From NCBI GenBank assembly GCA_946803715.1, contig CAMPET010000007.1:556273-581449 (forward strand): a DNA stretch of 25,177 nucleotides, written 5' to 3'. Positions 9,809 through 19,968 of the stretch are shown piece by piece. A program made the translations under genes and the position numbers. Within the stretch, counting starts at the first letter, position 1, and each line of letters opens with the position of its first letter. The notes below the pieces were generated by a model that searched no databases, was not told the origin of the DNA, and saw nothing but the letters and a program-made list of their open reading frames with translations. The DNA is from Beroe ovata. Its lineage: Eukaryota > Ctenophora > Nuda > Beroida > Beroidae.

Positions 9809-11322
9809 CTAAATAACAAACACACACTGGTACTTGATCATACATAACATGGTAAGTTTGCAAACAAGTTTTTAACACGTTGTTGAGATCGATTCTAGTT
9901 TTACACATATGACTTTCTGACTTTACATTACAAACTTCATAATACAAGTTTTTCGACTGAACCATCTCAGAAGTGTGGGTTCCCGATCCAGCTGTAGTTG
10001 CTGATAGACAATGAATTTCTGCTACAAGGGGAGTGCATATCTTGCTTGTGGGTGGTGCGCTGCAGTGACCAATAGCCTACAGTGCAGTGACCAACTGCAG
10101 TGAATCGATGCAGTGCCCTATGAACAACATGAGGTCCTCTACCATAGCAAACCCACAATCACGCGCCTTCCTAATTCCTTCAAATCATGGATTTCAAGAA
10201 TCCTATAGTTGATAAAAGCTCTGTTCAATCCTCGCCATTATCACTCATTATCTGCTCGTTACATATCATGGATACTATTTTATAAATGTCTCGATAGGAG
10301 TTTTCAAGATTGACAAAGCATTTAATTTCATATATTGTGCGACACGAATTATGTTTACAATTGTGCTGTAGCAAAGCAGTCCGCTTGCTACTTTGCTTTG
10401 ATGTTTCGCATATCTCAAAGAGCAGAATCGATATGCATCTTGATACTTGGAATCAAATTATATCGTATTCAATAATATTGGTATTTGAACAATATTCCTG
10501 TATTGAACAATATTCATGTCATGACGACAAATGTAGAATGCAAATCTGAGAGCAGCTACAATAGGACACATGGTGAAAACTGCCACATTCATAATTATCT
10601 ATCAAGATTACGTCCACGTTACCATTATTCGCAATAACGAGTAATAGACCCACAGGCTACATCCCGGATATCTATTTGCCGTGACCAAGCAGTAGCAATC
10701 CACCATTACTCACACAGTTTAAATACAGTATAGTTCGCACTGTAACCACGAACCTCACAAACAAACACTTTATCCTACATCATGATATTTGTAACAGTTA
10801 CAATACGTAATGACGACACATCAAATCCAAAGTTTACAAAAGTTAATTATTTTGCGTGGGTGTATCACATAATGAATTATTTGCGGTGCATGCAACATTC
10901 AATGAACGTGAGACAATGTTTAAAACACTCTCACACCTTAGCACAAGAAAAGTAGTTATATTGTAGAAAATCTTGTGTATAATAGTACCATGATTGATTA
11001 ACTCAAATTTGCGAATGTTTAACTTGAACCATTAGATTTCACACCATTGAAACAAAGCAATAGACGATAAATTGAATAATGCTATGTCTATGATATACCG
11101 ACAGATATGCCAACTGCATATCGTCAATCAACCGTCTGTCAAACTTACAGAATTAAATCGCGATAATTTCGTAGAAGGTACAGGTCTGTAAAACATTAAC
11201 TTAGGTACTTTATAGTTTATACCATAGACAAGACATTCAAATGCATGTGTAGACACATGTTGATAGCAATGAATTATGAATCAAATTATACACATGGCAA
11301 AATAACCAGAGCCATTGCTTAC
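9809..11322. other. AT-rich spacer or intron, no gene seen
   Basis: About 1.5 kb with only short, unconvincing frames. If the minus-strand exons on both sides belong to one gene, this is its intron. A short duplication, TTGAACAATATTC, occurs near 10486-10516. No RNA gene is evident. Confidence 0.45.
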
Positions 11323-11821
11323 TGTGTTTTGAGAGGATTGGTTTGGTATCACATATTGGGGGATGGTTCTTGGTTGGGTGGCTGATCCTGAAAAATAAAG
11401 ATTATCATTGTCTGATTTGGTTCCAAGTTCTAATTCGATCATGACAAAATTAAACTAGGGGTTCAGAGAGTGTGTACTGGATATCAGATCGTGAGTGATA
11501 ACTCAAACTGATAACAGTGCCGAATTCTTGTATTTGTTTCATGGCCACTGGCCATGGTGGATTTTGGTTTCTTTTTAAGCTGAAAACTTGCATGTGCATT
11601 TCGTGACAAAGATAGATGATACATGATACATGATACAAACAGAATTTGCGAGCTTATAATATAGATTCAAACAAGCTACCTTTCTTAGGAGCCTTGGCTT
11701 TCTTCTTCGGCCTCTTTTTACTTTGAGATGTGGGCTTTTCAGCACTACTAATTTTTTTCTTTTTCTTCTTCAACTTTTCATCAGACTTTGATGAGTGACT
11801 AGATTTTCCCTCAGAATCCAT
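11323..11821 (-). CDS. Lysine-rich protein, first two coding exons (tentative)
   Basis: On the minus strand, an ATG at 11821-11819 opens an exon to 11680 with donor GTAGCT. It encodes about 47 residues dominated by Lys and Ser, with runs such as KLKKKKKK and KKRPKKKAK, typical of nuclear or nucleolar localisation signals. A second exon, 11387-11323, follows acceptor TTTTTCAG and ends at GTAAGC; the phases agree (1, then 0). It encodes a segment rich in Gln, Pro and Asn. The downstream continuation is uncertain; the exon ending at 9470 is in a compatible phase. Function unknown; a small basic nuclear protein is the inference. Confidence 0.45.
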
Positions 11822-12840
11822 TGATCAACTATTTGAAAAGATCAGTCTACACCTCCATGTTATGTTACATACCTACTAATGAATTAGAAACATGAGTTAT
11901 TAAAATCAATTACCACCTGGTGATATATCTTGAACTCAGAGGGAAAGTTTCACCCGGCAGTAGGTAGGTATTGAGGAATCTACTATTCTTATACAAATAT
12001 GATCTGAAGTCCATACTTATAGGTATGGATTATCGAGGTGTTTAGTATGTAGAACACAGAAATACTGTGCTGTCAACCACAATTGAAACTGCAAATACTC
12101 TCTTCGAAATTTACAACTACAGGACTGAGATGATGCTACAATGTGAGGACTGAGGAGTGCAGGGGTCTGGTGAGTGAGGGACTGTGGGACAACTTCAAGT
12201 CTGGCGATAATAGAATGCATTTATTATTTTTGCTGCTGTCTAAGTACTTCAACAGCTGTACAGCCAATGACAGCCAAGGATTCAAATAATCAAGCTGGTG
12301 ACGGTTTAGTTTATGGAAGTGTAATCTATGCTCGATTGGCCCAAGACTTCACTGTAATTCAGCTCCTCATTTAACTATCCCACACAGTTTTCTGTATACT
12401 TAGTTGAGTGGATTGTGGAGTGTGGAGCCACACTCTGCAGAGTACATAGGCTTGAGCCTTGAGTTGAATCTATACCACTTGCAGCCTCTATATCAGATTT
12501 TAAAGGTCAATAAACTACAAGTTTCATGAAACCTGTATTTGTCGGCAATCATCAGCATCCATGATCCAGAGTGTCAGAGTGAACAAGGCATTATACACTA
12601 CTCAAATTTGGATCCAAGAGGATACAGTCACTATAAAATAAATAAATAAATGAAAAGATAATGGTATTGTACCATCACGATTCTCTAAAACACTGAAAAA
12701 CAAACATTAGCAGCTATTTTTTCAAAGTATGGGACAATTCTCCAGTTGAGCAGAAAGTTATAGAATAAATGGTTTCAATAATCAACGCTCAATTAGTCTG
12801 AGGAGAGCATAAAAATAATGAAATATCCTAAATTATAATA
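11822..12840. other. Spacer upstream of the minus-strand lysine-rich gene
   Basis: About 1 kb without a supported gene. It presumably contains the promoter of the gene starting at 11821. Short frames around 12017-12374 have no domain or splice support. A run of AAATA units occurs at about 12635-12651. Confidence 0.45.
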
Positions 12841-13142
12841 TCCAATGTCTGTCTTATCTGGCGATGCTGGACCGCTAATGCAAGCCGCGTTGTCTGAGAA
12901 TAAGTTCGCGCCGCGCGCGCACACAAAACGAAATTCTCGACAGAGTCTATATATATATCGTCGATTGACAAATGCCGCGCGCAAGAAACAGTGAACAGAT
13001 ATGATATAATATCCAAGTTATCATGATGATGTTTCCGCGCCATGCGTGACCCAAATATTCCGCGCGCGCTGCGCGTCGCTGGTTTCTACGACTCCTCAGT
13101 TCACTGAGTAGAACAGCTAGGGGCGCGCAACGTGTGCACACA
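12841..13142. repeat. CGCG-rich dispersed repeat, copy A
   Basis: A GC-rich island in AT-rich surroundings, with several CGCGCG blocks. The segment 13089-13141 (CAGTTCACTGAGTAGAACAG, then GGGGCGCGCAACGTGTGCAC) is the reverse complement of 21655-21705. Another segment, CTGGCGATGCTGG at 12858-12870, recurs in direct orientation at 21743-21755. It belongs to an interspersed family, probably non-autonomous transposons. Frames reading through it are spurious. Confidence 0.65.
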
Positions 13143-13355
13143 TGAGGACAGTCATTTTATTATTCTACAATGCTGCAGAATTATCTCCTTCTCTACTTGT
13201 TTTAATGGAGAAGTGCAATGGCTCATGCAGCCAGAACTTAGAAATATTTTTTATGAATGGGGTTCATGAATTCAACTATGTACATGACTATGTCATGTGC
13301 CTAACCTGTGTGTCCTCTCTAAAACTGGCATAATTCACAAAACAGTCACGGGTAT

Positions 13356-13572
13356 CAATAAAACGAGCGTTGATCTGTTGTAATATTTCAATTCATCTGT
13401 CATGAATCATAATCATACATCTCAAATTTGATTGTATAAAGTAGTGTTGTAAAGTTTAAACTTTACAACACTACTTTACAACACTACTTTATACAATCAA
13501 ATTTGAGATGTATGATTATGATTCATGACAGATGAATTGAAATATTACAACAGATCAACGCTCGTTTTATTG
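13356..13572. repeat. Perfect loopless 102-bp inverted repeat
   Basis: The left arm 13356-13457 is the exact reverse complement of 13458-13572, apart from one 13-nt tandem duplication (TTTACAACACTAC) in the right arm. The axis is GTAAAGTTTAAACTTTAC, with no spacer. The arms begin CAATAAAACGAGCG. No convincing target-site duplication abuts the ends, but the 12-mer AGTCACGGGTAT occurs just before it (13344-13355) and again at 13652-13663. Possible explanations are a very recent inverted duplication, a foldback element, or an assembly foldback artefact. Confidence 0.95.
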
Positions 13573-13660
13573 CTACAGTAAAATGTTCGTAACAACACTA
13601 CTCGTCCTATTTATCATCAAAGTTACCAAAAGATCCCTCTTTCACACACCAAGTCACGGG

Positions 13661-13791
13661 TATGTTTACACATGGAAGGAAAAGGGGACGGAAAGAAAAA
13701 GGCACTAGGAACTTAACAGTTGAAACTGCTTACAAATGCTAACAATAGCACTTCTTTTTCTTTCTGCCTTTTCCTTCCATTTGTACATATA
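13661..13791. mobile_element. MITE, family 1, copy 1 (TATGTGTACACATGG termini)
   Basis: The left end TATGTTTACACATGGAAGGA and the right end (reverse complement TATATGTACAAATGGAAGG) form terminal inverted repeats that extend inward through A/G-rich GGAAAGAAAAAG. Length is about 131 bp with no coding capacity. The interior, including GCTAACAATAG, matches the copy at 14638-14760. Ends beginning with TA suggest Tc1/mariner-like TA insertion, but the superfamily is an inference. Confidence 0.75.
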
Positions 13792-13908
13792 CACATCATG
13801 AATTAACCTTAAATTTTCGACCTCAATAAAACTTAGACTTGATTTTGAAAAGGATCCCCTGGCAATCATTGAGATCTTTGCATCAAGAGTCTTGTAAGAG
13901 TCTGGCTG

Positions 13909-14023
13909 TCAGAGTTGTTGTAGGAATTCACCCTACCCTTGCTGGCGGGATTTTATCCCTGGCAAGGGGCGGATTGAAAATCGTGCGCACCGACGGTAGG
14001 GTAAAATCCTACAATCAGAGTTG
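13909..14023. mobile_element. 97-bp MITE with 9-bp target-site duplication
   Basis: The element runs 13918-14014. It starts TTGTAGGAATTCACCCTACC and its other end, reverse-complemented, starts TTGTAGGATTTTACCCTACC, so the inverted repeats are about 20 nt with two mismatches. It is flanked on both sides by TCAGAGTTG (13909-13917 and 14015-14023), a perfect 9-bp direct repeat. A 9-bp duplication is typical of Mutator-like elements, so this may be a non-autonomous relative of a MULE. It has no coding capacity. Confidence 0.85.
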
Positions 14024-14059
14024 TTGCTGGAAGAATCTTGTACAGTTCTAGTGGTTCAC

Positions 14060-14980
14060 CCAAGTGTGAATATATTGTGATTAATGCTAAAAGCATCTAT
14101 AATGAATTGAAGAAATTAATGTTGATAAAAGCTTTGGTCCTGATAAGATTTGTCCCAATTAAAACTATTGGCTGATAGCAACGAATTTGCTGATAATTTG
14201 TTTTATAAATGTGCTCGAGACCGCAAATACCAACAATATGAAAAGAATCCCACTGTGGTACTTGATAAAAAAGACTCCAGATATCCCAGAAATGACTCAA
14301 AAATTATCGGCCTGTTTTGTAAACGTGGATACTATGAAAAGTTACTTAGGGATCATATTTTGACTTTTGTCAAGGGAAGCATTACTGTAGACCAACATGG
14401 TTTTGTCCCCAAGAAGTCTTGTGTATCTAATATGTTAGAAACAGTAGATTCATTAATCAATTTACTAGAAGAAGGCTTTCCTGTTGATTTGTTCTATTTT
14501 ACATTTTTTGAAGGCTTTTGATACTACTCCCCACTATAGGCTATTGGTGAAACTAGAGAGACTAGGTATAACTGGCAGCACTTTATCTATCATAAAAAAC
14601 TTTTCATTAGATAGGATAATGAAACCAGTTGTTATCAGTATGTGTACACATGAAAGGAAGAGGTGACCGAAAGAAAAAGATGCACACTTACTGTAGAAAC
14701 TAACAATTGCTAACAATTGCGAATCTTCCTTCTGCCTTTTCCTTCCATGTGTACACATACCCATTAGTTTCTATCACAAATCAGGAGTACCACAGGGCTC
14801 TATTTTATAAAGCTATCATTGGGCTCAAAGGAGGGGCTTGCAGTAAATCTTATATCTAGAAAAGTCAAGGAATGCAAACTACCTATGGACGAAAATTTCA
14901 TATCAGAGAGAGTGAAGCCATACTAGAACGACTTGCCCATATTTGTTAGAAGTGCATCTGATTTTGACTCTCTTAAATGT
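14060..14980 (+). pseudogene. Decayed LINE reverse transcriptase
   Basis: Fragments of a non-LTR retrotransposon reverse transcriptase appear in order on the plus strand. An NVDKSFGPDKICPN-type motif lies at about 14115-14157. Then comes a QHGFVPKKS motif near 14391. After a frameshift near 14510, an AFDTTPHYRLLVKLE segment follows, with a GITGS turn. The SGVPQGSIL motif at 14781-14807 is directly followed by a stop. An insertion at 14638-14760 splits the domain just before the GVPQGS motif. No YADD catalytic box is seen. The copy is dead through frameshift, insertion and truncation. Residual 3' sequence may extend to about 14980. Confidence 0.85.
14638..14760. mobile_element. MITE, family 1, copy 2, inserted in the LINE
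   Basis: The terminal inverted repeat GTATGTGTACACATG is perfect at both ends and extends with few mismatches into AAGGAAGAG / GGAAGGAAAAG. The element is 123 bp, noncoding and homologous to 13661-13791. It sits within the reverse-transcriptase domain: catalytic-domain sequence lies on both sides, which fixes the order of events as LINE first, MITE later. A TA dinucleotide at each end fits Tc1/mariner-like insertion. Confidence 0.85.
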
Positions 14981-15043
14981 CTTTGAAGAATTCTAATATT
15001 TCAAGTGTTCATAACTATTGGTATGTATCTTCTTAATGTAAAA

Positions 15044-15592
15044 TAGGATCAAGGGTCCAAATCAATTTGATGATAAGGTTACATTCAACAAGTATTTGAC
15101 TAGAAATGTTTTTGTCGCTAAGAAAAAAAGGTGTTAACATCCATTTACCTTTCTACAGTTTTCTCTTTGTTTTTGTAGCTATTCGCAGTTAACTGGAATG
15201 AGTTTGATGAAACGATCCTTGGATTGATCCAAAGTTCTCTCACTTCAACCTTCAGGTGAATGAACAGGTCACTATGACTTAANCCTTTTTGCTCGCACGT
15301 TCAACATTTCCTACAGATGCCGCGGGGGGCTTGCCAGCCCCCTGATAGGATCAAGGGTCCAAATCAATTTGATAATAAGGTTACATTCAACAAGTATTTG
15401 ACTAGAAATGTTTTTGTTGCTAAGAAAAAAAGGTATTAATATCCATTTATCACAGTTTTCTCTTTGTTTTTTCTCTTTGTTTTTGTAGCTATTCACGGTT
15501 AACTGGAATGAGTTTGATGAAATGGTCCTTGGATTAATCCAAAGTTCTCTCACTTAAACCTTCAGGTGAATGAACAGGTCACTATGACTTAA
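15044..15592. repeat. Direct duplication around the N at 15283
   Basis: Segment 15044-15282 (239 nt) recurs at 15346-15592 (247 nt) with scattered substitutions and a small TTTTCTCTTTG duplication. An N and 61-62 nt of unrelated sequence lie between. Both copies contain TTTTTGTAG followed by a short open segment and CTTCAG|GTGAAT, which could be a 5' exon of the downstream gene. The frame is open in copy one (TCA) but has a stop (TAA) in copy two. The N suggests two haplotypes placed in tandem. Confidence 0.75.
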
Positions 15593-15599
15593 GCTGAAA

Positions 15600-18500
15600 A
15601 TGAGCCACTCCTGGGCCCAGTTTGAGGCAAATCTTCGAAGAGAGCTCAGTAAAGGTACAGGGCCAATATTGATTCTAACAGTTGCAAACCCTCGTTCCTA
15701 ATCTTATTATCTTTGTCTGTTTAATGATCTTTAATCTGTTGGATCATTTATTCTGTAGAAGGTCTTGGCTCCCAATTTCCTTTCTCCAATATTTTAGAAT
15801 AAGAAGCAGCCAGCCATTTTTTCCTGTTGGGGCCCTCGACGAGTGAAGCTAGGAGGAGCGATGAAAAGTAGAATTGTCAAAATTTACCTGTTTCGAGGGT
15901 CGTTTTTACTCTTGTTATACCTTAGAGTGGGGGTCTTGGGCCCGAGATCAAGTTCAATTCAAGTTTAGTTCAAAAGAAAGTTTTCCGAGAGAGGCCGCTG
16001 CTCCCCCGGCCTCTTCCCTGTCTACGTGCCTGTTTGAGATCTGTTTTATTGAAAAATACCATAGATATCAGATATCTAGACCAACCCTTGGGGGTTGTGC
16101 TTGAAATATTGAATAGTCTGAATGTAATTTCAGGTGGAGAAGAAGAGAACACAAGCTCTGTTAAAAAGCCATCAGCTGTAGCTGCATTGAAGAAGAATGG
16201 TATCCTTTTGAGTTGACCAAAGCTTTGACTATGATTGCATTAATCTAATAATTTCGTAGGTATTCTTGTATTGTTATTAAGTTTATGACGTATTTGGCTT
16301 TTTTATGATTGAGACACATGATTTTCTGCAAATCTGTGCGCTACAGTAACGTAACTGACGAATCGTTCTAGAAGGGTCCCAACTCTCTGTTTCTTTTAGT
16401 TTTTCTGATTTGCAGGGGATTACCGCCATGGCCAGAGCGAACCGCGGGAATACGATCACTACCTACCTATATAATAATACTGCGTAATTCTAGTGCATAT
16501 CATTGATTCCGGTACAATTTGGAAGCAGGTCTTGAATATGTGACCCTATATACCTATGTTTCACTGCTAATCACAACATATAATGACGCAATCATGCATA
16601 ATCATAGGCTTCTACATATAGGTCTTACTAGCTATTACGGCAGTAAAATGGCAAATGCCCGATCGCTTAACCCAACAATGCGCCTGACATGCGTGTCTTT
16701 AAAAGTAAAATAAGTTTTTGTGAGATTGTGAAATATCACTGCTGATTTGACAGCCATTTCTGATCGAAATATGAAATGAACGCCTTACGGAACCCAGCTC
16801 TTATCAAAACACGGAAATCTAGAATAGAAGTATAGAAACAACAAACCTCTCGGTCTATTTCCTTGACCAACACCAGATCTCTTTCTGTTTGGGTCCGGTT
16901 CTGTGTCCAATCTATTGGTGGTATCGTGTCATATGTGCAATGCCCTGCTCAAACCGGCATTCCTCTCGCATCACATCTCCAAAATACATGGTGAGTCACA
17001 AAAATCATGTTAGCAGGTGTTTTTGGTCAATGAGAAATTTAGATAATGATCAAGTTGAAACAATTTTCCGTATTTCCAATTTACCGTATTTCCAGATTGT
17101 GTCAATTTACAGTATTTCCAGGTGGTGTCAAGACAGAAGGCTCGAGCAGTAGCAGTAGTGGTGTCAACCCATCAGTTACCTCAGTAAGACACGCTACACC
17201 ACCGTCAAAACTGTTCAAACACCCGCCAAGACCGAAGATCATAGAACAAATCATCCGAGAGGAAGAGGGATTTACGAAAACTGCCAACAAAAACAAGGCT
17301 CACAACAAGTCTGCTAACTCGGGTGTTGTTGTCAAGACAACAAAGAAAGCCGCGAAAAAGGGTGGCAGTAAGAAGAAACAACCGAAGAGCAAAGTGTTCC
17401 AGAAACCAGTTGTTGAGGAGAAAGAGAGTGACAAGAGCATCATGAAGAACCTGACGTTTAGCGTAGCATCGCCACCACCTTCGCCACCCTCGCTTTACCC
17501 CTCGCCACCCCGGCACCCCAAGACATCCAAGAAGAAAACTGGAGCAGTGAAAGGTATGATAAACTTATTAGTACTTCATTTTTTCTAATAGTTTTCCAAA
17601 GTAACATAATAATAAACTCAATCGGTTCTATTGTGATATTGTAAACTTAGAATACAGAAACGAATAGGGGGTAAAATAACCTTGTCAGTCAATGATGTTC
17701 TAGAAAATCTTTGGGTTATTTCTGCAACATGTTGAATATTACGGCGGGCAAGTAACGCAAGTATGTGATGAACGGTGAAACATAATATACTGTGTGATGT
17801 CAGGAAAAGCAACACATCACCTTTGATTGATCAGTTGTGCGATTTTTCCTGACATCGAAGATCACAGATAGGACCATTACGAACATATTAAGAAGCGGAT
17901 ACCGTTTGACAGTTTGGCAAACCCTTATTACGGCACCCATCTCCTTGTGTCAATCTGGGCAAAAACATTTGGAGAGGTGTTTATGTTGTGTTTGCGTCGC
18001 GCGCATAATACACGGACTCAAATAAAATTGATCGTTTCGCGCTAAAGTTGCTGCGCGGCTGACTGCGCGTACGCCGCGCAGCACTGTACTTGGATGCCGA
18101 GCTGCTTGCTTCATTTTGATGATGATTTCAGGAACTGTAAAATAGCGCTTACACGATTTTTATTACGTCATAGTAGAATATTCACAAAGCTTAACTCTGC
18201 CTGAATTCACTCAGATTTCGAGTCTACGGAGTTGAAAGAGGTGTCATCTGTCAAAGTAACGACGTTCGACCTAAAGGTGCTACTGAGTCAACTCCCAGCA
18301 ACCAACGACAAGGCATATATCCAGCAAATTCCGTGAGTTTCGACTTATTCAGACCATTTCGTCTGAAAGTGGTAATGTTTTAGAGACCGTGCAATAGATC
18401 ACCTGTTAAATGAATTCATTTTTCAGTGTGGAAGTTACGAGAGGTAAGAGATCGCTGTAATTTTCAATCTTCTTCGATCGGGAAATTTAATTTTGATATT

Positions 18501-19968
18501 CACTTCTGACATTCGGGATAATTTCTTATTTCTTTGTTCATGTTCCCAATTTCAGAGCACCGAAATGGTTTGATTTATCAAAATCACCGGCCACGACCCC
18601 TTGGTGTAAGTCTGTATTACGAACATCTCGGCTTCTTGCCCGTGTGTAACTTGAGATGACAACATATCATGTGGTGTGGATAAAACTCATGAATGATTTT
18701 CTCCACAGGAATGCAGACTGGGTGCTCGGAATTTTGGAGCGGGCCAAGTAGTCTTTACCAGACGATCTGATAATCTGAGAGCTGCTCTCAACGCTTTGTT
18801 CCCGTCCCAAGAAACGTTCAGATGTACCAGGTGAGCGAGGTCCTAGGTTGGATACTGGCAATTGTACTTAGGTGTTACCCATAGGGGGCTGATATTGAAG
18901 ATCTGGGCACGGAGTACCTCACGGACACTCACTGTGTGAGTAATGTTATTTCTCTTGCAGTGAAATCAAGTCGTCCCAAGAAGATATCGCTAGTGAGACT
19001 GCTGTATCCTCATCATTAGGTTTGTATGAGACGATGCTCTAGATGTTGGCGTTTATCCGAATGGTTAATACCCACCCTCACTTATTCCTCACTTATTCCT
19101 CACTCATTCCTCCTTCAGACTACCACTCCGACTCCCAGCCCGGAAGTCGTGTAGAGAATCAGCGACTTGACGATTACTGTGACAGCTTCACTTCCTCCCA
19201 CCCCAACTCTCCCGATAAGATACTCGACCTCTTTGACCCCGACATCCTGGAGAAAAGTGACGATTTCCTGACGGACACGTACTCGTGGCCTGGAGACCCG
19301 GCTGACAAACTGTCAAACAAGCTGTTTTCCCTGCCGCATGGCAGCAAGCCGAATATACCCAAGTTGAAAGTCGATACGAACCAGATCAAGACGAACAGTG
19401 CGATGGCTGTGTTTGAGTTCGATGACCCAGAGGAAGGACGGAGAGCGAAGGAAGAGGAGAGAATGAGGGTAATGAGAGGAGGAGGGGGTGCGGCGAGGAA
19501 AAACAAGAGAAAAATAGCAAAATCACCATCGTCACAATGCCTCACACCAAAGGTAAGAAATCATTCTATCTTCTGCCCTCTCGGTAATTATAAATATAAT
19601 CTTAACTTCCTTGCCCCAATTATTGTGTATAGTAACTAATCACCACTTTCTCACAGTGTAATGGGATGATAGAACAGGGCGATCCCTCATCGTCTACTTT
19701 CAATTCGAAAAGAGGTGGGCTGATTTTGATATTATTGATTCGTAACAATAACATATGGTTTCCTACAACAACATGCTCGATGGCAATATTTGCTCCATGA
19801 TTTAACTCCGAGCTGAATCTCATATCCCACTATACCCCAGGACGGTATGAAGTGATCGAACTGGACAAATCCCCCACCCCTCCCTCGTCCTCTCCCATCA
19901 AACACTGCGTCGTGTCACCGCGACAATATTCCTACATGGTCGGCTACGGAGAGCAGAGTGCTACGTGA
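15600..19968 (+). CDS. Unrecognised 512-residue basic, Ser/Pro-rich protein, eleven exons
   Basis: Exons: 15600-15654, 16134-16199, 17122-17553, 18215-18332, 18427-18443 (17 nt), 18556-18605, 18709-18830, 18961-19019, 19119-19552, 19657-19714, 19841-19968. Every junction is GT-AG with matching phase, and the sum is exactly 513 codons including TGA. Residues 1-18 form a short amphipathic start. Residues about 42-184 are rich in Lys, Ser and Pro, with KKAAKKGGSKKKQPKSK as a likely nuclear signal and a PPPSPPS stretch. Residues about 186-290 look folded, with LIYQ and GARNFGAGQVVFTRR segments. Residues 308-451 are acidic, then basic (KNKRKIAKSPSS). The C terminus has several Ser/Thr-Pro sites. 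I infer a nuclear, phosphorylated, largely disordered protein. No family is recognised. Start: first ATG of the exon; an upstream noncoding exon near 15490 is possible. Confidence 0.75.
17796..17856. repeat. 13-bp inverted repeat in an intron
   Basis: GATGTCAGGAAAA at 17796-17808 and TTTTCCTGACATC at 17844-17856 are exact reverse complements with a 35-nt loop. They lie in the large intron between the third and fourth coding exons of the 512-residue protein gene. Probably part of a small nonautonomous element. Confidence 0.6.
19077..19111. repeat. Short CTCACTTATTC tandem repeat at an acceptor
   Basis: Three head-to-tail copies of an 11-nt unit (CTCACTTATTC and variants) lie immediately before the polypyrimidine tract and acceptor at 19118. 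Copy-number change here would alter the distance between branch point and splice site. Confidence 0.7.

Noticed and set aside
13839-14051. Plus-strand 70-codon open frame
   Set aside because: It reads straight through the 97-bp MITE, so it cannot be an ancestral coding sequence.
17205-17516. Minus-strand 103-codon open frame
   Set aside because: It is antisense to the Lys/Ser/Pro-rich exon at 17122-17553 and reflects that exon's composition.
18558-18603. Alternative exon using the second AG of CAGAG and donor GTGTAA, giving an APKWFDL reading
   Set aside because: Its exit phase would force a stop in the next exon. The first AG with the GTAAGT donor (18556-18605) keeps the frame open to the end.
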